Notes under the pieces: generated by a model | Databases searched by the model: none | The model's input: only the letters and a program-made list of their open reading frames with translations | What the model was told of the DNA's origin: nothing | Program-made: the position numbers and the translations under genes | DNA from: Candidatus Gastranaerophilales bacterium | GTDB taxonomy: Bacteria > Cyanobacteriota > Vampirovibrionia > Gastranaerophilales > Gastranaerophilaceae | DNA: 53,624 bases | Direction: 5' to 3' | Assembly: GCA_944324185.1 (NCBI GenBank) | Contig: CALUVI010000009.1 | Coordinates: 1-53,624 of the forward strand | Shown here: positions 16,041 to 24,757 of the stretch, piece by piece | Position numbering within the stretch: the first letter of the stretch is position 1 | How the letters are laid out: every line of letters starts with the position of its first letter

Positions 16041-16661
16041 TTACCACTTACCAATGTGCATTTTATCTTCTGCTTTATATTGAATTTGTTCTGCTTCGGA
16101 TTTATTTTCAGCAGGGTAGCCTAAGCCGATATAGCAAGGTAATAAGTAATTATCAGGAGCTCCGACAATGTCTGCAACTTTTTCCCCTTCAATACCAACC
16201 GGGATTCTCATAGAACATGCAAGACCTTCTGCGGTAGCAGCTAAAAATATATTCTCAATCACACACCAAATCGATGAAATAGGATTCAATGAACTTACAC
16301 AACTTGGTTTCAAAACGCCTGAATTTGATTTAAAAAACGGTAGAATGACGTGAGAAGCATTCATTAGCATTGAATATTGTCTGGGCATAGCGAGGGCATA
16401 CATTTTTTGCTGGGGAGTTCCTTCTACAAGAACTTTCTTTAAAATTTCAAGAGTAGGTTCAACACCAAGTCTTATAAATTGCAGGGCTCTTTCTTTATCC
16501 TCTTTATCTTTTAAAATCACAAACTCCCAATTCCTGAGATGGTCGTGTGTCGGAGCTTGCAAACCGGCATTAATTATGCGTGTTAAAACTTCATCCGGTA
16601 CAATTTTGTCTTGAAAATCTCTAACTGTACGTCTGTTGTATATAGCTTCGTATAAATCCAC
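16041..16661 (-). CDS. Nitroreductase family FMN-dependent oxidoreductase
   Basis: A 206-residue flavoprotein of the nitroreductase fold. The N-terminal signature IYNRRTVRDFQDK (about 7-19) contacts FMN phosphate, INAGLQAPTHDHLRNWEFV (about 30-48) forms the next FMN contact, and AAEGLACSMRIP plus GLGYPAENK near the C-terminus complete the family pattern. Such enzymes reduce nitro groups, quinones or enones with NAD(P)H; the substrate here is unknown. GTG 16661 has AGG nine bases upstream. It lies 29 bases after the GH57 gene and is probably in the same operon. Confidence 0.88.
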   Translation of the reverse strand: MDLYEAIYNRRTVRDFQDKIVPDEVLTRIINAGLQAPTHDHLRNWEFVILKDKEDKERALQFIRLGVEPTLEILKKVLVEGTPQQKMYALAMPRQYSMLMNASHVILPFFKSNSGVLKPSCVSSLNPISSIWCVIENIFLAATAEGLACSMRIPVGIEGEKVADIVGAPDNYLLPCYIGLGYPAENKSEAEQIQYKAEDKMHIGKW

Positions 16662-16690
16662 TTTAATAACCTAAATTTTGTATTATTTTC

Positions 16691-18922
16691 TTACTCTCTT
16701 GTCATGGATAGCAAAATTTCCTGCGGGATGTAGGTGTTTTTGACTCCGGAATCCGTATTTGCAAGGAAAAATTCAACAGTTTCTCCCTGCTGAATCCCGA
16801 GTTTTTCAAATGGAATAGAAATATCAATTACATCTTTGTATACAGTTTTAATTCCGTCCGGATTATCGAGCGTCCACATGTTAGGGTGCAATGATGCAGT
16901 TAACCTCGGCGGGTAAAGCGTATCACTTATAAGCGTAAGTGTGATTTCATGTTCAAACTTTTCCAGAAGAATAGGATACGGGTTATCCGTTTTGCTTATA
17001 AGTCTTATGTATGCTCTGTTTTGCGGAGTAGTTGCATTTCTTGTATAAATATAAAACTGGTTTATGCGGTCGACAAAACTTATCTCCCCCGAACCTTTGT
17101 TAACGTGCAGCCGGAAGTAAATATTATCACTGTCACACCCGAAGTTGATTTTATCTACGTTTTTATTTTCCCTGAATACAGGTCCGTCGAGCATGCTCAG
17201 AGAACCTGCATTATACCAGTCATCCGAACTTACGTTTAAGCCGTCCATCTTTGGAGTAATGCTGCGTTTAGGATGTCTGAACGGAACTTCTATTGCGGTT
17301 ATAAGAGTTTTGTCCAGATATTCCGGATAAGTTTTGCCGAGAATTGTATATACATTTTTCAGCCGCTCTCTAAACATATAGTCAAACACAAAATCCTGAC
17401 CAGAGTTATTAGGTTCGCCGTACCACCAGAACCAGTCGCTGCCTTCTGCTATCAAAAGTTCACGTTTCGCGTATTTGATATTCGGATTAGCGCTGTCCTC
17501 TTTTACAAAACTGTCAAAATCGTCTTTTGTTTTCTTCAAATAAGCCCATGCTTTATTCTTTTCAGGCTCTCCTATCCAGAACTGAAAAGTCTTATCAATC
17601 CAGGAGCCGGAATGAATTTTTTTGAGCTCTTTTTTGTATTTGTCCTTACGGATGTAGTCACTTATTAAGACAGTTTCAAGCGAATCGTCATTTTCTATCA
17701 GAGAATAAATATTTTCAAGAAAATCCCGCCCGTCGTTCTGGTAGTTTTCCCAGCAGTTTTCGCAGTCGGAAGCTATTGTCAAAAGATGTGTATTATCAGG
17801 TGAAACAAGCAGTTTGTTCTGAATCATTTTGATTTTTTCGTACAAATCTCCTGCTGCCATTTGAGGATTTATTCCCGCATATTCAAAGTTTATAAGATTA
17901 GGTATTGACCTGTCTCTGAAAATCACGTCAATCCCGGAATCTTTTGTCTCATAAGTATAAACTTTTAAAAGATGATAAGGGTCGTTTAAGTTGCCTTTAA
18001 AGTCTCTTATAAAATCAAAATTAATAGAATTTGATAAAACACCTTCATCTGAAATTGTCCATTTAATACCTTCTTTTGCAAGCAAATTCAAAGTTTTAGG
18101 TCCGAGACATAATTCAGGCGGCCACATACCTTCCGGTCTTATGCCGAAAATCTGTTCGATTCTGTCAAGCGCGCTTCTTACCTGATATTTAGCATCTTCA
18201 AGCATCCCCAGAGACGCCGGAAGCCCTTCTGTTGTTATAACTGATTTTGTTGCGGCTTTAAGGTCAATCAAAATCGGTAAAATTGCGTGGTAATATGGGC
18301 TTGTTGTAAGTTCAATTCTTCCTGTCTGAATATATTTTTTGTAAGTTGGAATAATTTCTCGTATTATTTGTTTCTGGATATCAATAATTTCTCTTCTATC
18401 TTCTGTTGTATATCCGCTCTGCTTTTCCCAGAGTTCCTGCAGGCGCGGATATCTTTCAAAGTGAACCGGATCAATCCATACGAGATTAAACAATGCCATT
18501 AAATCCGACAGTTCCTGCAGTGAAAAATCATTGATATCAATTGAATCTTTTGCAAACCTTTTCTGAAAAAGATTTTTATAAGTTTCGCTCCTGTATATCA
18601 TTGTTTCATATTGGGAGCTGAAAAAATTGTTAATAATGAATGCTTTTTCTTCGTCGGTTAGTTTTTCTGTATCAGAAACCGTGAGTTCCGAATGAATATC
18701 GTGATAACCTTCTTCCGAATAATCAATAATAGCGTCCAGAAGTGCCGGTACAATATTAAAATTCAGTTTTAACTTTGGAAATTTTTCCAGAATCAAAACC
18801 ATATCCAGATAGTCTTTCACCGCGTGTAAGCGAACCCAGGGCATAAGATATGTCCCTTCAAGTTCATAGACCGGTTGATGCATATGCCAGTATACGGCAA
18901 GCGAAAGTTTCTGCTTATTCAT
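16691..18922 (-). CDS. Glycoside hydrolase family 57 protein
   Basis: A 743-residue enzyme counted from ATG 18922 (MNKQKLSLAVYWHMHQP); an upstream GTG at 18949 is possible but has no better ribosome-binding site. The HMHQP motif (13-17) opens the GH57 barrel. Glu270 in GMWPPE fits the catalytic nucleophile and Asp386 in SDCENCWENY fits the acid/base. GH57 enzymes act on alpha-glucans (amylase, 4-alpha-glucanotransferase, amylopullulanase). The C-terminal third (about 520-743) is beta-rich and probably a carbohydrate-associated domain. No signal peptide, so it is cytoplasmic, suggesting glycogen turnover. Specificity within GH57 cannot be fixed from sequence alone. Confidence 0.9.
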   Translation of the reverse strand: MNKQKLSLAVYWHMHQPVYELEGTYLMPWVRLHAVKDYLDMVLILEKFPKLKLNFNIVPALLDAIIDYSEEGYHDIHSELTVSDTEKLTDEEKAFIINNFFSSQYETMIYRSETYKNLFQKRFAKDSIDINDFSLQELSDLMALFNLVWIDPVHFERYPRLQELWEKQSGYTTEDRREIIDIQKQIIREIIPTYKKYIQTGRIELTTSPYYHAILPILIDLKAATKSVITTEGLPASLGMLEDAKYQVRSALDRIEQIFGIRPEGMWPPELCLGPKTLNLLAKEGIKWTISDEGVLSNSINFDFIRDFKGNLNDPYHLLKVYTYETKDSGIDVIFRDRSIPNLINFEYAGINPQMAAGDLYEKIKMIQNKLLVSPDNTHLLTIASDCENCWENYQNDGRDFLENIYSLIENDDSLETVLISDYIRKDKYKKELKKIHSGSWIDKTFQFWIGEPEKNKAWAYLKKTKDDFDSFVKEDSANPNIKYAKRELLIAEGSDWFWWYGEPNNSGQDFVFDYMFRERLKNVYTILGKTYPEYLDKTLITAIEVPFRHPKRSITPKMDGLNVSSDDWYNAGSLSMLDGPVFRENKNVDKINFGCDSDNIYFRLHVNKGSGEISFVDRINQFYIYTRNATTPQNRAYIRLISKTDNPYPILLEKFEHEITLTLISDTLYPPRLTASLHPNMWTLDNPDGIKTVYKDVIDISIPFEKLGIQQGETVEFFLANTDSGVKNTYIPQEILLSMTRE

Positions 18923-18968
18923 ACAACTAGAGTATACATGAAATAACACTTGTTATCAATACAAATTT

Positions 18969-19403
18969 TTATCTGAATTCATTCGGCTGGAATCTTGTAA
19001 AGTTGTTCAAATATCCGCCAATCGGAAGCATTGTATCTGTTTTGTCAAACATTTCCTGAGGACCCATTCTTGCTTGATCCTGCGCCTCAATTTTTGCATT
19101 ATATTCGCTGTTTTGCTGATATTGTTTGACCTTTAATTGCTGATAACACCCGAGTTTTTCGTCATTAGTCTCTATTGCACGGCATTCTTGAATTCCGTTT
19201 TCAAATTCAACTCTTCTTTTATACCAGTATGCTGCAGTTTCATTTAATTTACCGAGTCCTTTCGGCTCCTCAACATCAACATAAGCAGGCGGAACAAAAT
19301 CCTTCCATTCAGGCTCATTGAGTCCTTCAAGGCTTACAATTTCATCTGCAAATACACAAAGCGGTACCATTAGCGCCATTAAAACAAAAATCTTTTTCAT
19401 CAA
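18969..19403 (-). CDS. Hypothetical secreted protein
   Basis: A 144-residue protein with a clear signal peptide (MMKKIFVLMALMVPLCVFA, cleavage after Ala19-Asp20). The mature part is hydrophilic with two cysteines (ECRAIE and LGCYQQ) spaced 14 residues apart, likely a disulphide, and a Gln/Glu-rich helical segment (YWYKRRVEFENGIQECRAIE). No family recognised. It lies between a sensor kinase and the GH57 gene on the same strand. Confidence 0.65.
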   Translation of the reverse strand: MMKKIFVLMALMVPLCVFADEIVSLEGLNEPEWKDFVPPAYVDVEEPKGLGKLNETAAYWYKRRVEFENGIQECRAIETNDEKLGCYQQLKVKQYQQNSEYNAKIEAQDQARMGPQEMFDKTDTMLPIGGYLNNFTRFQPNEFR

Positions 19404-19439
19404 TTATTTCCTTTTGAATTCCCCTTTTTCTAAATTATA

Positions 19440-21119
19440 TCATACCTGCTTTGAATCCGCTACAGGCATGAACACCTTAACACAGAATCCGCATTCTTCG
19501 TTTGAATACAGTCTTATTTTGCCGTTCATGGCTTCCACAAGTCCTTTTACAATAAATAATCCTAGCCCTGTTCCTCTTGTTGTGCGCGTCGTAGAATCAT
19601 CCACCCTTGTAAATTTGTCAAACAGAGTCTTTAACTTTTCCCTCGGAATTATGTCGTATTCGTTTTTGACACTTACAACAAGCGTTTCATTTTGTATTTC
19701 ATAATCCAGAACGATAGGCGTATCATCCTTTGCATACTTGATAGCGTTTTCAATCAGGTTTACAAAAACCTGTTCTATTCTGTCATTGTCTGCAAGAATT
19801 TCTATATTGCAATTCTCAATATTATTTATAATTTCTTTATTGGAATCGTTTCTTACAAGCATAATAGAGTTTTCTATGGCGTTATTAATAGGTACATTGA
19901 CCGGATTAACATTGAGTCTTGCACCTTCAATATCAGGAATAACCAGCAAATCCTCAATCATTCTCTTTAATCTTTCTGACTGTTTTTTTATAACTTTGAG
20001 AGATTTTTGCTTTGTCTCTTCATCAATCTGGATATCCTGTCTCAAAAGTCTTGACGTGTATCCGAGAATACTGGTAAGAGGGGTTCTGAACTCATGGCTC
20101 ACCGTATCAATCATGTTTGAGCGGAATTCATTCACCTGCTTAAGTTCCTTATTCTTCTTCTTAAGCTGAATATAGGATTTGTGAATCTGGTTAACCATTC
20201 TGTTGAACTCGGTTGCGAGGAAAATAAGTTCAAAAGGCGTGAAAATATTGGTTAAGAGCCTGATTCTACGTTCGTAGTTTCCTTTTGATATTGCAATAAT
20301 TGCCTTGAAAAGCTGACGAATATTGATATACAGGTAATATGTGTATAATCCGACAACAAAGAATACAGTAAGTATTGTAATGAGTATGGAAAGTATGATT
20401 TTATTGCGGTTATGGTCGATTGTATGGCGCTTGACTGCTTCTGTCGTATTTACAATTATCAAAACTTCGGGGTCTGTTTTTTTGAGATATGCAAGCGGCT
20501 GGTTTTTGGTATCACCATATATTGTCGCAATATCCTCCTCAAGCTTATCCGGCAGCTCGGCAACACTCTTTTCATAACCTTCTTTGGTATAATTACTGGA
20601 GGCAACCAGAACATTATCTACCAGTACATAAATCTGGCGCTTGTCCTCGGTAAGCGTTTTAAACAGGTTTTTCTTAAGCATTTTCATATCAAGAACGGCA
20701 ACCAGATACCGACCATCTTCCATCTGACGTTCAAAAACGGCATAATCGTCTATAATGCTGTATGCCTTATATTTTTCAAGTCCATTTTTATCAACGACAA
20801 CGAGTTCTTTATAAAACGGCAGACTTTTTATAATTGTATCAAGATACGTTTGTTCCTGATTTTTGGATTTGTAATACTCAAGCGTTTCGGTAATTTGCGT
20901 AAGTTCGTTGTTTATTGAATGAACAAATACATCAACTTCTTCCGATACAATATTTGCTATCATCATTGCGGCAGAACGAAGCTGGGCACGGTTTGACTGC
21001 TGGTTAATGTTATTAATAATTACTCCGCTCACGGTCATAGGAATCAAAACCGCAAAAAATATAACGATAATGATTTGTTCTGCTATTTTAAGATGTCGTT
21101 TGGAGAAAAACTGTGCCAT
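19440..21119 (-). CDS. Membrane sensor histidine kinase
   Basis: A 559-residue kinase with TM1 at about 15-38, an extracytoplasmic region of about 200 residues that looks like a double Cache-type sensor (YKELVVVDKNGLEKYKAYS, then DGRYLVAVLDM), TM2 at about 241-264, a HAMP domain, HisKA with His342 in SHEFRTPLTS, and HATPase_c with NLIENAIKYA and GTGLGLFIVKGLVEA. It senses something outside the inner membrane and phosphorylates the OmpR-type regulator encoded 11 bases upstream on the same strand. The orthodox order regulator-kinase supports a dedicated pair. Confidence 0.92.
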   Translation of the reverse strand: MAQFFSKRHLKIAEQIIIVIFFAVLIPMTVSGVIINNINQQSNRAQLRSAAMMIANIVSEEVDVFVHSINNELTQITETLEYYKSKNQEQTYLDTIIKSLPFYKELVVVDKNGLEKYKAYSIIDDYAVFERQMEDGRYLVAVLDMKMLKKNLFKTLTEDKRQIYVLVDNVLVASSNYTKEGYEKSVAELPDKLEEDIATIYGDTKNQPLAYLKKTDPEVLIIVNTTEAVKRHTIDHNRNKIILSILITILTVFFVVGLYTYYLYINIRQLFKAIIAISKGNYERRIRLLTNIFTPFELIFLATEFNRMVNQIHKSYIQLKKKNKELKQVNEFRSNMIDTVSHEFRTPLTSILGYTSRLLRQDIQIDEETKQKSLKVIKKQSERLKRMIEDLLVIPDIEGARLNVNPVNVPINNAIENSIMLVRNDSNKEIINNIENCNIEILADNDRIEQVFVNLIENAIKYAKDDTPIVLDYEIQNETLVVSVKNEYDIIPREKLKTLFDKFTRVDDSTTRTTRGTGLGLFIVKGLVEAMNGKIRLYSNEECGFCVKVFMPVADSKQV

Positions 21120-21130
21120 GCAAATTTATT

Positions 21131-21844
21131 TTACGCCGACTCACCGAACGGTGTCAATTTGTACCCGACATTTGTTACAGTATGTAAGTATTTAGGATTC
21201 TTGGAATCCGGCTCAATTTTGTTCCTCAAAGCCCCGACGTGAACTCTGAGCATTCTGACATCCTCATCGCTGCTGTATCCCCACACTTCTTCCAATAGTG
21301 TTGCAAGAGTTACCGGCTTATTAAAATGCTGCATCAGGCAGTATAAAATCTCAAATTCCGTAGGAGTAAGCTTCATCCTCTTATTCAAAATTACAGCCTC
21401 TAAAGTATCCGGCAGAATTTCAATTTCACCGGCTTCAAGAATCTCATTGGACATAATAGTCTCTTCCTGCGGCTGGCTGCGTCTCAATAAAACTCTTATT
21501 CTTAAAAGAACCTCCTGAATATCAAACGGTTTAACCAGATAATCATCCGCTCCGCTGTCAAATCCGCTGGTTTTGTCACCAATTGTACCTTTTGCCGTAA
21601 GCATTAAAATCGGAACATTAATTTTAGCCTGACGGATGTTTTTGCAAACATCAAATCCGTTCATCTTCGGCATCATAACATCCAGCAGAATTAAATCATA
21701 CTTATTGTTGAGAGCTTTATTAAGCCCTTCCATACCGTCTGCGGCAGTATCGACAAAATATCCGCTTGATGAAATATCAAATTCCAGCAAGTCACGGATT
21801 TCTGTATCATCGTCAACTATTAATATTCTCTTTTTTTCAACCAT
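21131..21844 (-). CDS. OmpR/PhoB-family response regulator
   Basis: A 237-residue transcription factor: receiver domain (1-120) with DDD 11-13, phospho-acceptor Asp55 (LILLDVMMPK), Thr in MLTAKG and Lys in LVKPFD; then a winged-helix DNA-binding domain (about 138-232) with LTPTEFEILYCLM and VHVGALRNKIEPD. Probably phosphorylated by the membrane kinase encoded immediately downstream. Targets are unknown. Confidence 0.93.
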   Translation of the reverse strand: MVEKKRILIVDDDTEIRDLLEFDISSSGYFVDTAADGMEGLNKALNNKYDLILLDVMMPKMNGFDVCKNIRQAKINVPILMLTAKGTIGDKTSGFDSGADDYLVKPFDIQEVLLRIRVLLRRSQPQEETIMSNEILEAGEIEILPDTLEAVILNKRMKLTPTEFEILYCLMQHFNKPVTLATLLEEVWGYSSDEDVRMLRVHVGALRNKIEPDSKNPKYLHTVTNVGYKLTPFGESA

Positions 21845-21857
21845 ATTTAACCTTTCT

Positions 21858-22410
21858 TTTGTTAGTGAATAGTGAGGAGTGAATAGTGAATAGATTTTTT
21901 TCTGTCATTGTGAGACCCGTCAAGGTCGCGGCAATCTACCTGTCATTGCGAGGCGCGTGAGCGCCGTGGCAATCCGTTTTTATTTAGTTATTGTCGGGCT
22001 AAAGTCCGACCTATTTACTTTTTCATTCCGGTGGGAACGCTCACGCTTTTCCCACCCTACACTACTATATTTCTGGTACGTCATTGCGAGGGAACAGCTA
22101 AAACAGCCCGAAGCAATCTTAAACATATTCGACAATTGAATAGTTATTGTTGGGTTTCACCCAACCTACTTACCAGTGTGCTGTCATTCAGAGGGCGTCA
22201 GCCCGAAGAATCTCTATGAAGTTATTGTCAGGTAAAACCTGACCTACAGTTCCTTTTCTGGTGGGAACGCTGACGCTTTTCCCACCCTACACCTACATTT
22301 CTTACATTGTGGAGCAAGCTCCACACTACTATTTTTATTTCCTCTAATAAAGCACATTTACCTTTCTTGATCACTTGGTCACCTGATCACTTGATCACTG
22401 TTAAAAAATT
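21858..22410. repeat. Intergenic repeat cluster between the Fmt-like gene and the OmpR-type regulator
   Basis: No gene seen in this gap of about 568 bases. Order: GTGAATAGTGAGGAGTGAAT (about 21866-21890), TCATTGTGAGACCCGTC...GCAATC (21904-21936), the 122-bp composite (21941-22062), TCATTGCGAGGGAAC...GCAATC (about 22080-22119), GTTGGGTTTCACCCAAC (22148-22164), GTCATTCAGAGGGCG...GAATCTCT (22183-22216), GTCAGGTAAAACCTGAC (22228-22244), GGTGGGAACGCTGACGC...CCCACC (about 22260-22289), TGTGGAGCAAGCTCCACA (22311-22328) and GATCACTTGGTCACCTGATC (about 22372-22400). The set closely mirrors that at 6520-7105. Confidence 0.8.
21941..22062 (-). repeat. 122-bp composite repeat, copy 2 (inverted relative to 6769-6890)
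   Basis: The reverse complement matches 6769-6890 at 119 of 122 positions by direct comparison. It joins the TCATTGCGAGG, GTCGGG/CCGAC and GGTGGGAACGCTC modules with identical spacers. Confidence 0.8.
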
Positions 22411-22412
22411 CA

Positions 22413-23354
22413 TTATCTGAACTCCTCTCCGATTTTCGGGTTCACAATTCTCAAAAAGTCCTTGCTGTCACCCATAAAGAAGCTTCCGAACTGCATAACC
22501 GTCGGAGAGACAAGCCCTTTTGATGTTGCAATAAAGAATTTATCATCTTCAATTTTTGCGACAGTTCCGGCAGGATGAGGAACGCAGAAGGCGTCGGACG
22601 CGACTTCCACCTTCATAATCTTCATCATATTGCCTCTAAAGGTTGTACTTGCAAGTATGAAAGGATTTAGAGCCCTGACAAAGCGCTCGATTTCTTCCGC
22701 AGTTTTGTTGTAATTTATAAATACATCTTTCTCACTCAGACCTTTTCCGGAGATAAAATCACCGGCAGGCTGCTTAATTCTTGGAAGTGGCTGGTTTTCG
22801 TACGCTCTTAAAACCTGAAGCAAAAGCTCAATTCCCAGAACGTTAAGTTCGTTGAAAATTGTTCCCATTGTTGCTTTTGAATGTATATGATAAGGTTTTT
22901 GCGCAATAATATCTCCCGTATCAAAACTTTCGTCCATAAAATGAATAGTAACACCGGTTTCCGTTTCTCCGTTCATAATCACTCTTGAATACGGATTTCC
23001 GCCTCTGTATTTAGGGAGCATTGAAGGATGAACATTCAAAAACCCGTCTTTTACAGATTCCAGAAGGATTTTTGGAATTTTATAATTGAATGAGCAGACA
23101 ACCGCCGCATCAATATTTAAACCTCTGACTTTTTCGATTAACTGCGGTTCGTCAAGTTCATCATAGTCAATGTAATTCAATCTTCTTGAGAGGACAAAAT
23201 TTTTGAAATCATAATACATGTTATGATCCTTTTTAGGTCCCATAACCCCTACTATATTCACTCCTGCCATCAAAAGACCGTCAAGCCCGATATATGCCAT
23301 ATCCGGAATCCCGACAAAAAGTATTCTTTTTTTGAACAGAGTTCTGTTAAACAT
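22413..23354 (-). CDS. Fmt-like formyltransferase
   Basis: A 313-residue protein of the methionyl-tRNA formyltransferase fold. The catalytic triad is visible: Asn107 and His109 in FLNVHPSMLPKYRGG and the Asp in SFDTGDII (145-148), with the 10-formyltetrahydrofolate-binding Rossmann-like domain at 1-190 and a C-terminal OB-like region. It could be Fmt itself, but NPYSRVIM in place of the AAPIQWA-type sequence that follows RG in Fmt, and the absence of neighbouring def, leave open a nucleotide-sugar formyltransferase role in surface glycan synthesis. It starts in the stop codon of the C_GCAxxG_C_C gene (TAATG), so the two are coupled. Confidence 0.78.
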   Translation of the reverse strand: MFNRTLFKKRILFVGIPDMAYIGLDGLLMAGVNIVGVMGPKKDHNMYYDFKNFVLSRRLNYIDYDELDEPQLIEKVRGLNIDAAVVCSFNYKIPKILLESVKDGFLNVHPSMLPKYRGGNPYSRVIMNGETETGVTIHFMDESFDTGDIIAQKPYHIHSKATMGTIFNELNVLGIELLLQVLRAYENQPLPRIKQPAGDFISGKGLSEKDVFINYNKTAEEIERFVRALNPFILASTTFRGNMMKIMKVEVASDAFCVPHPAGTVAKIEDDKFFIATSKGLVSPTVMQFGSFFMGDSKDFLRIVNPKIGEEFR

Positions 23355-23749
23355 TAAACCTTAACCTTAATAATCTCATCCAGAATTTTTGAACAATTGT
23401 TAACCATGTTTGTACAGTGGGCTTTTCTCTCAGGAGAAGCCATATCCATACCTGCAGTCAAAACCCTGCAGCAGGTTGCTTTATGACTCTTTTTAAATTC
23501 TTCAATAAATTGTTTTGCAAGTGCTCTTGCTCGGGTTTCGTTTCTGTTTTTATTATCTCTTCCGTAAAGCCAGCCGATTACTATTTGTGAAGCTGCAACC
23601 GCGCCGCAAAGACAGCCTGAGCCCATACCGCCGGAAAAAGCTGTCGCAACCGGTAAAAGTTCTTCCGGAACAAATCCTTTTTCAATTGCTTCTTTTATAA
23701 TACTTTCGGAGCAGGAATACCCGCTGTTAAAATACTCTGCAGCTTTCAT
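23354..23749 (-). CDS. C_GCAxxG_C_C family (putative redox-active) protein
   Basis: A 131-residue cysteine-rich protein: YSCSES (Cys14), GCLCGAVAA (the GCAxxG core variant, around 80), TCCRVL and HCTNMVNNCS. The family is thought to bind a metal or act in redox chemistry and often lies next to oxidoreductases, but its function is not established. Translationally coupled to the Fmt-like gene. Confidence 0.8.
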   Translation of the reverse strand: MKAAEYFNSGYSCSESIIKEAIEKGFVPEELLPVATAFSGGMGSGCLCGAVAASQIVIGWLYGRDNKNRNETRARALAKQFIEEFKKSHKATCCRVLTAGMDMASPERKAHCTNMVNNCSKILDEIIKVKV

Positions 23750-23817
23750 TTTATAAAATCCTCTTTGATTTATATATTACCATTAAAGAGGTTTTTGTAC
23801 CAGAGGGGGAAATTTTT

Positions 23818-23866
23818 TAATGTCATTCTGGACCCGATAATAATTTACGGGTGAAGAATCTCTTAA
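23818..23866. repeat. Isolated copy of a TCATTC...GAATCTC palindromic module
   Basis: GTCATTCTGGACCCG, AT-rich centre, CGGGTGAAGAATCTCT: same family as 22183-22216. The rest of 23750-23939 shows no gene; an ATTTACTTTTGTAAAT hairpin near 23925-23940 may terminate transcription of the phosphatase gene. Confidence 0.5.
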
Positions 23867-23939
23867 ACCGGTAAATAGAAATGCGGTTCAGGTGTTGCCT
23901 TACAATAATTTTTATCAGCAAATTTACTTTTGTAAATAT

Positions 23940-24566
23940 TTAGTCTGAATAAATAAATTCCTCCTGACCATCCTCATTAAGAACTAAAGCACATAAATGC
24001 GCATCCGGATATTTGCCGCAGCCAAGGTCAATACAGATTTTGCCTTCGTCAATATAAGGTTCTTCAAACTCCGTGTGTCCGAATATAATCTTCTGCGGAA
24101 GGTTGTGTTTTGAATAAATAAACTTGCCTCTAATGTATACCAAATCCTCTTCCTGCTGCTCATCAAGAGGATAATCAGGATTAATTCCGGCATGTACAAA
24201 AAGGTATTTATCCGTAAGATAGTAGAATTTAAGGCTTCTGAAAAAATCTCCGTGAATTTTAAAGATATTTTCAAAGCTTCCGTAACTCCGGACAGTTGCA
24301 GGTCCGCCGTAGTTGTCAAACAAATATCTGTAATACTCTTCATCAGAATGCAAAAGTGCATATTCGTGCGAACCTGTGAGGTAAATACATTTGTTTGAAT
24401 TTCCCTGTTCAATAATCCTGTCGACAACTCCGCGGGAGTCCGGACCGCGGTCAATATAATCGCCCATAAAAACGAATACGTCGTCAGGTTTTGTATCTAT
24501 TTTTGAGAGAACATTTTCAAGTTTTCCCAACTCTCCGTGTATATCTGTTAATGCTATGTATCTCAT
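23940..24566 (-). CDS. PPP-like metallophosphoesterase
   Basis: A 208-residue calcineurin-type phosphatase, close in size to phage lambda phosphatase and bacterial PrpA/ApaH-like enzymes. Motifs: DIHG (8-11), GDYIDRGPDS (about 35-44), TGSHEYAL where the family has GNHE, HAGINPD and IFGHTEFEEP. The Asn to Ser change in GNHE affects a residue that usually contacts a metal and the phosphate, so activity may be altered. Substrate unknown: protein phosphate or dinucleoside polyphosphate are typical for the family. Confidence 0.85.
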   Translation of the reverse strand: MRYIALTDIHGELGKLENVLSKIDTKPDDVFVFMGDYIDRGPDSRGVVDRIIEQGNSNKCIYLTGSHEYALLHSDEEYYRYLFDNYGGPATVRSYGSFENIFKIHGDFFRSLKFYYLTDKYLFVHAGINPDYPLDEQQEEDLVYIRGKFIYSKHNLPQKIIFGHTEFEEPYIDEGKICIDLGCGKYPDAHLCALVLNEDGQEEFIYSD

Positions 24567-24587
24567 ATTTTATATTGCTCCGGTGTT

Positions 24588-24745
24588 TTTTAGTGAATAG
24601 TGAGGAGTGAATAGATGTTATTTTGTTATTGCGAGAACTGTAAGTTGGGTTTCACCCAACCTACAGTTCTAATAAAATCCTTCTTAATCACCTGATCACT
24701 TGGTCACTTGTTCACTGCCAAATCCATTTACCCCTCTTCATCACG
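24588..24745. repeat. Intergenic repeat modules between typA and the phosphatase gene
   Basis: Contains a GTGAATAGTGAGGAGTGAAT copy (about 24592-24612), GTTGGGTTTCACCCAAC (24645-24661), a GATCACTTGGTCACTTGTTC ladder (about 24690-24712) and a reverse GGGGTAAATG head (24724-24733). No gene seen. Confidence 0.7.
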
Positions 24746-24757
24746 TGAATGCACGGT

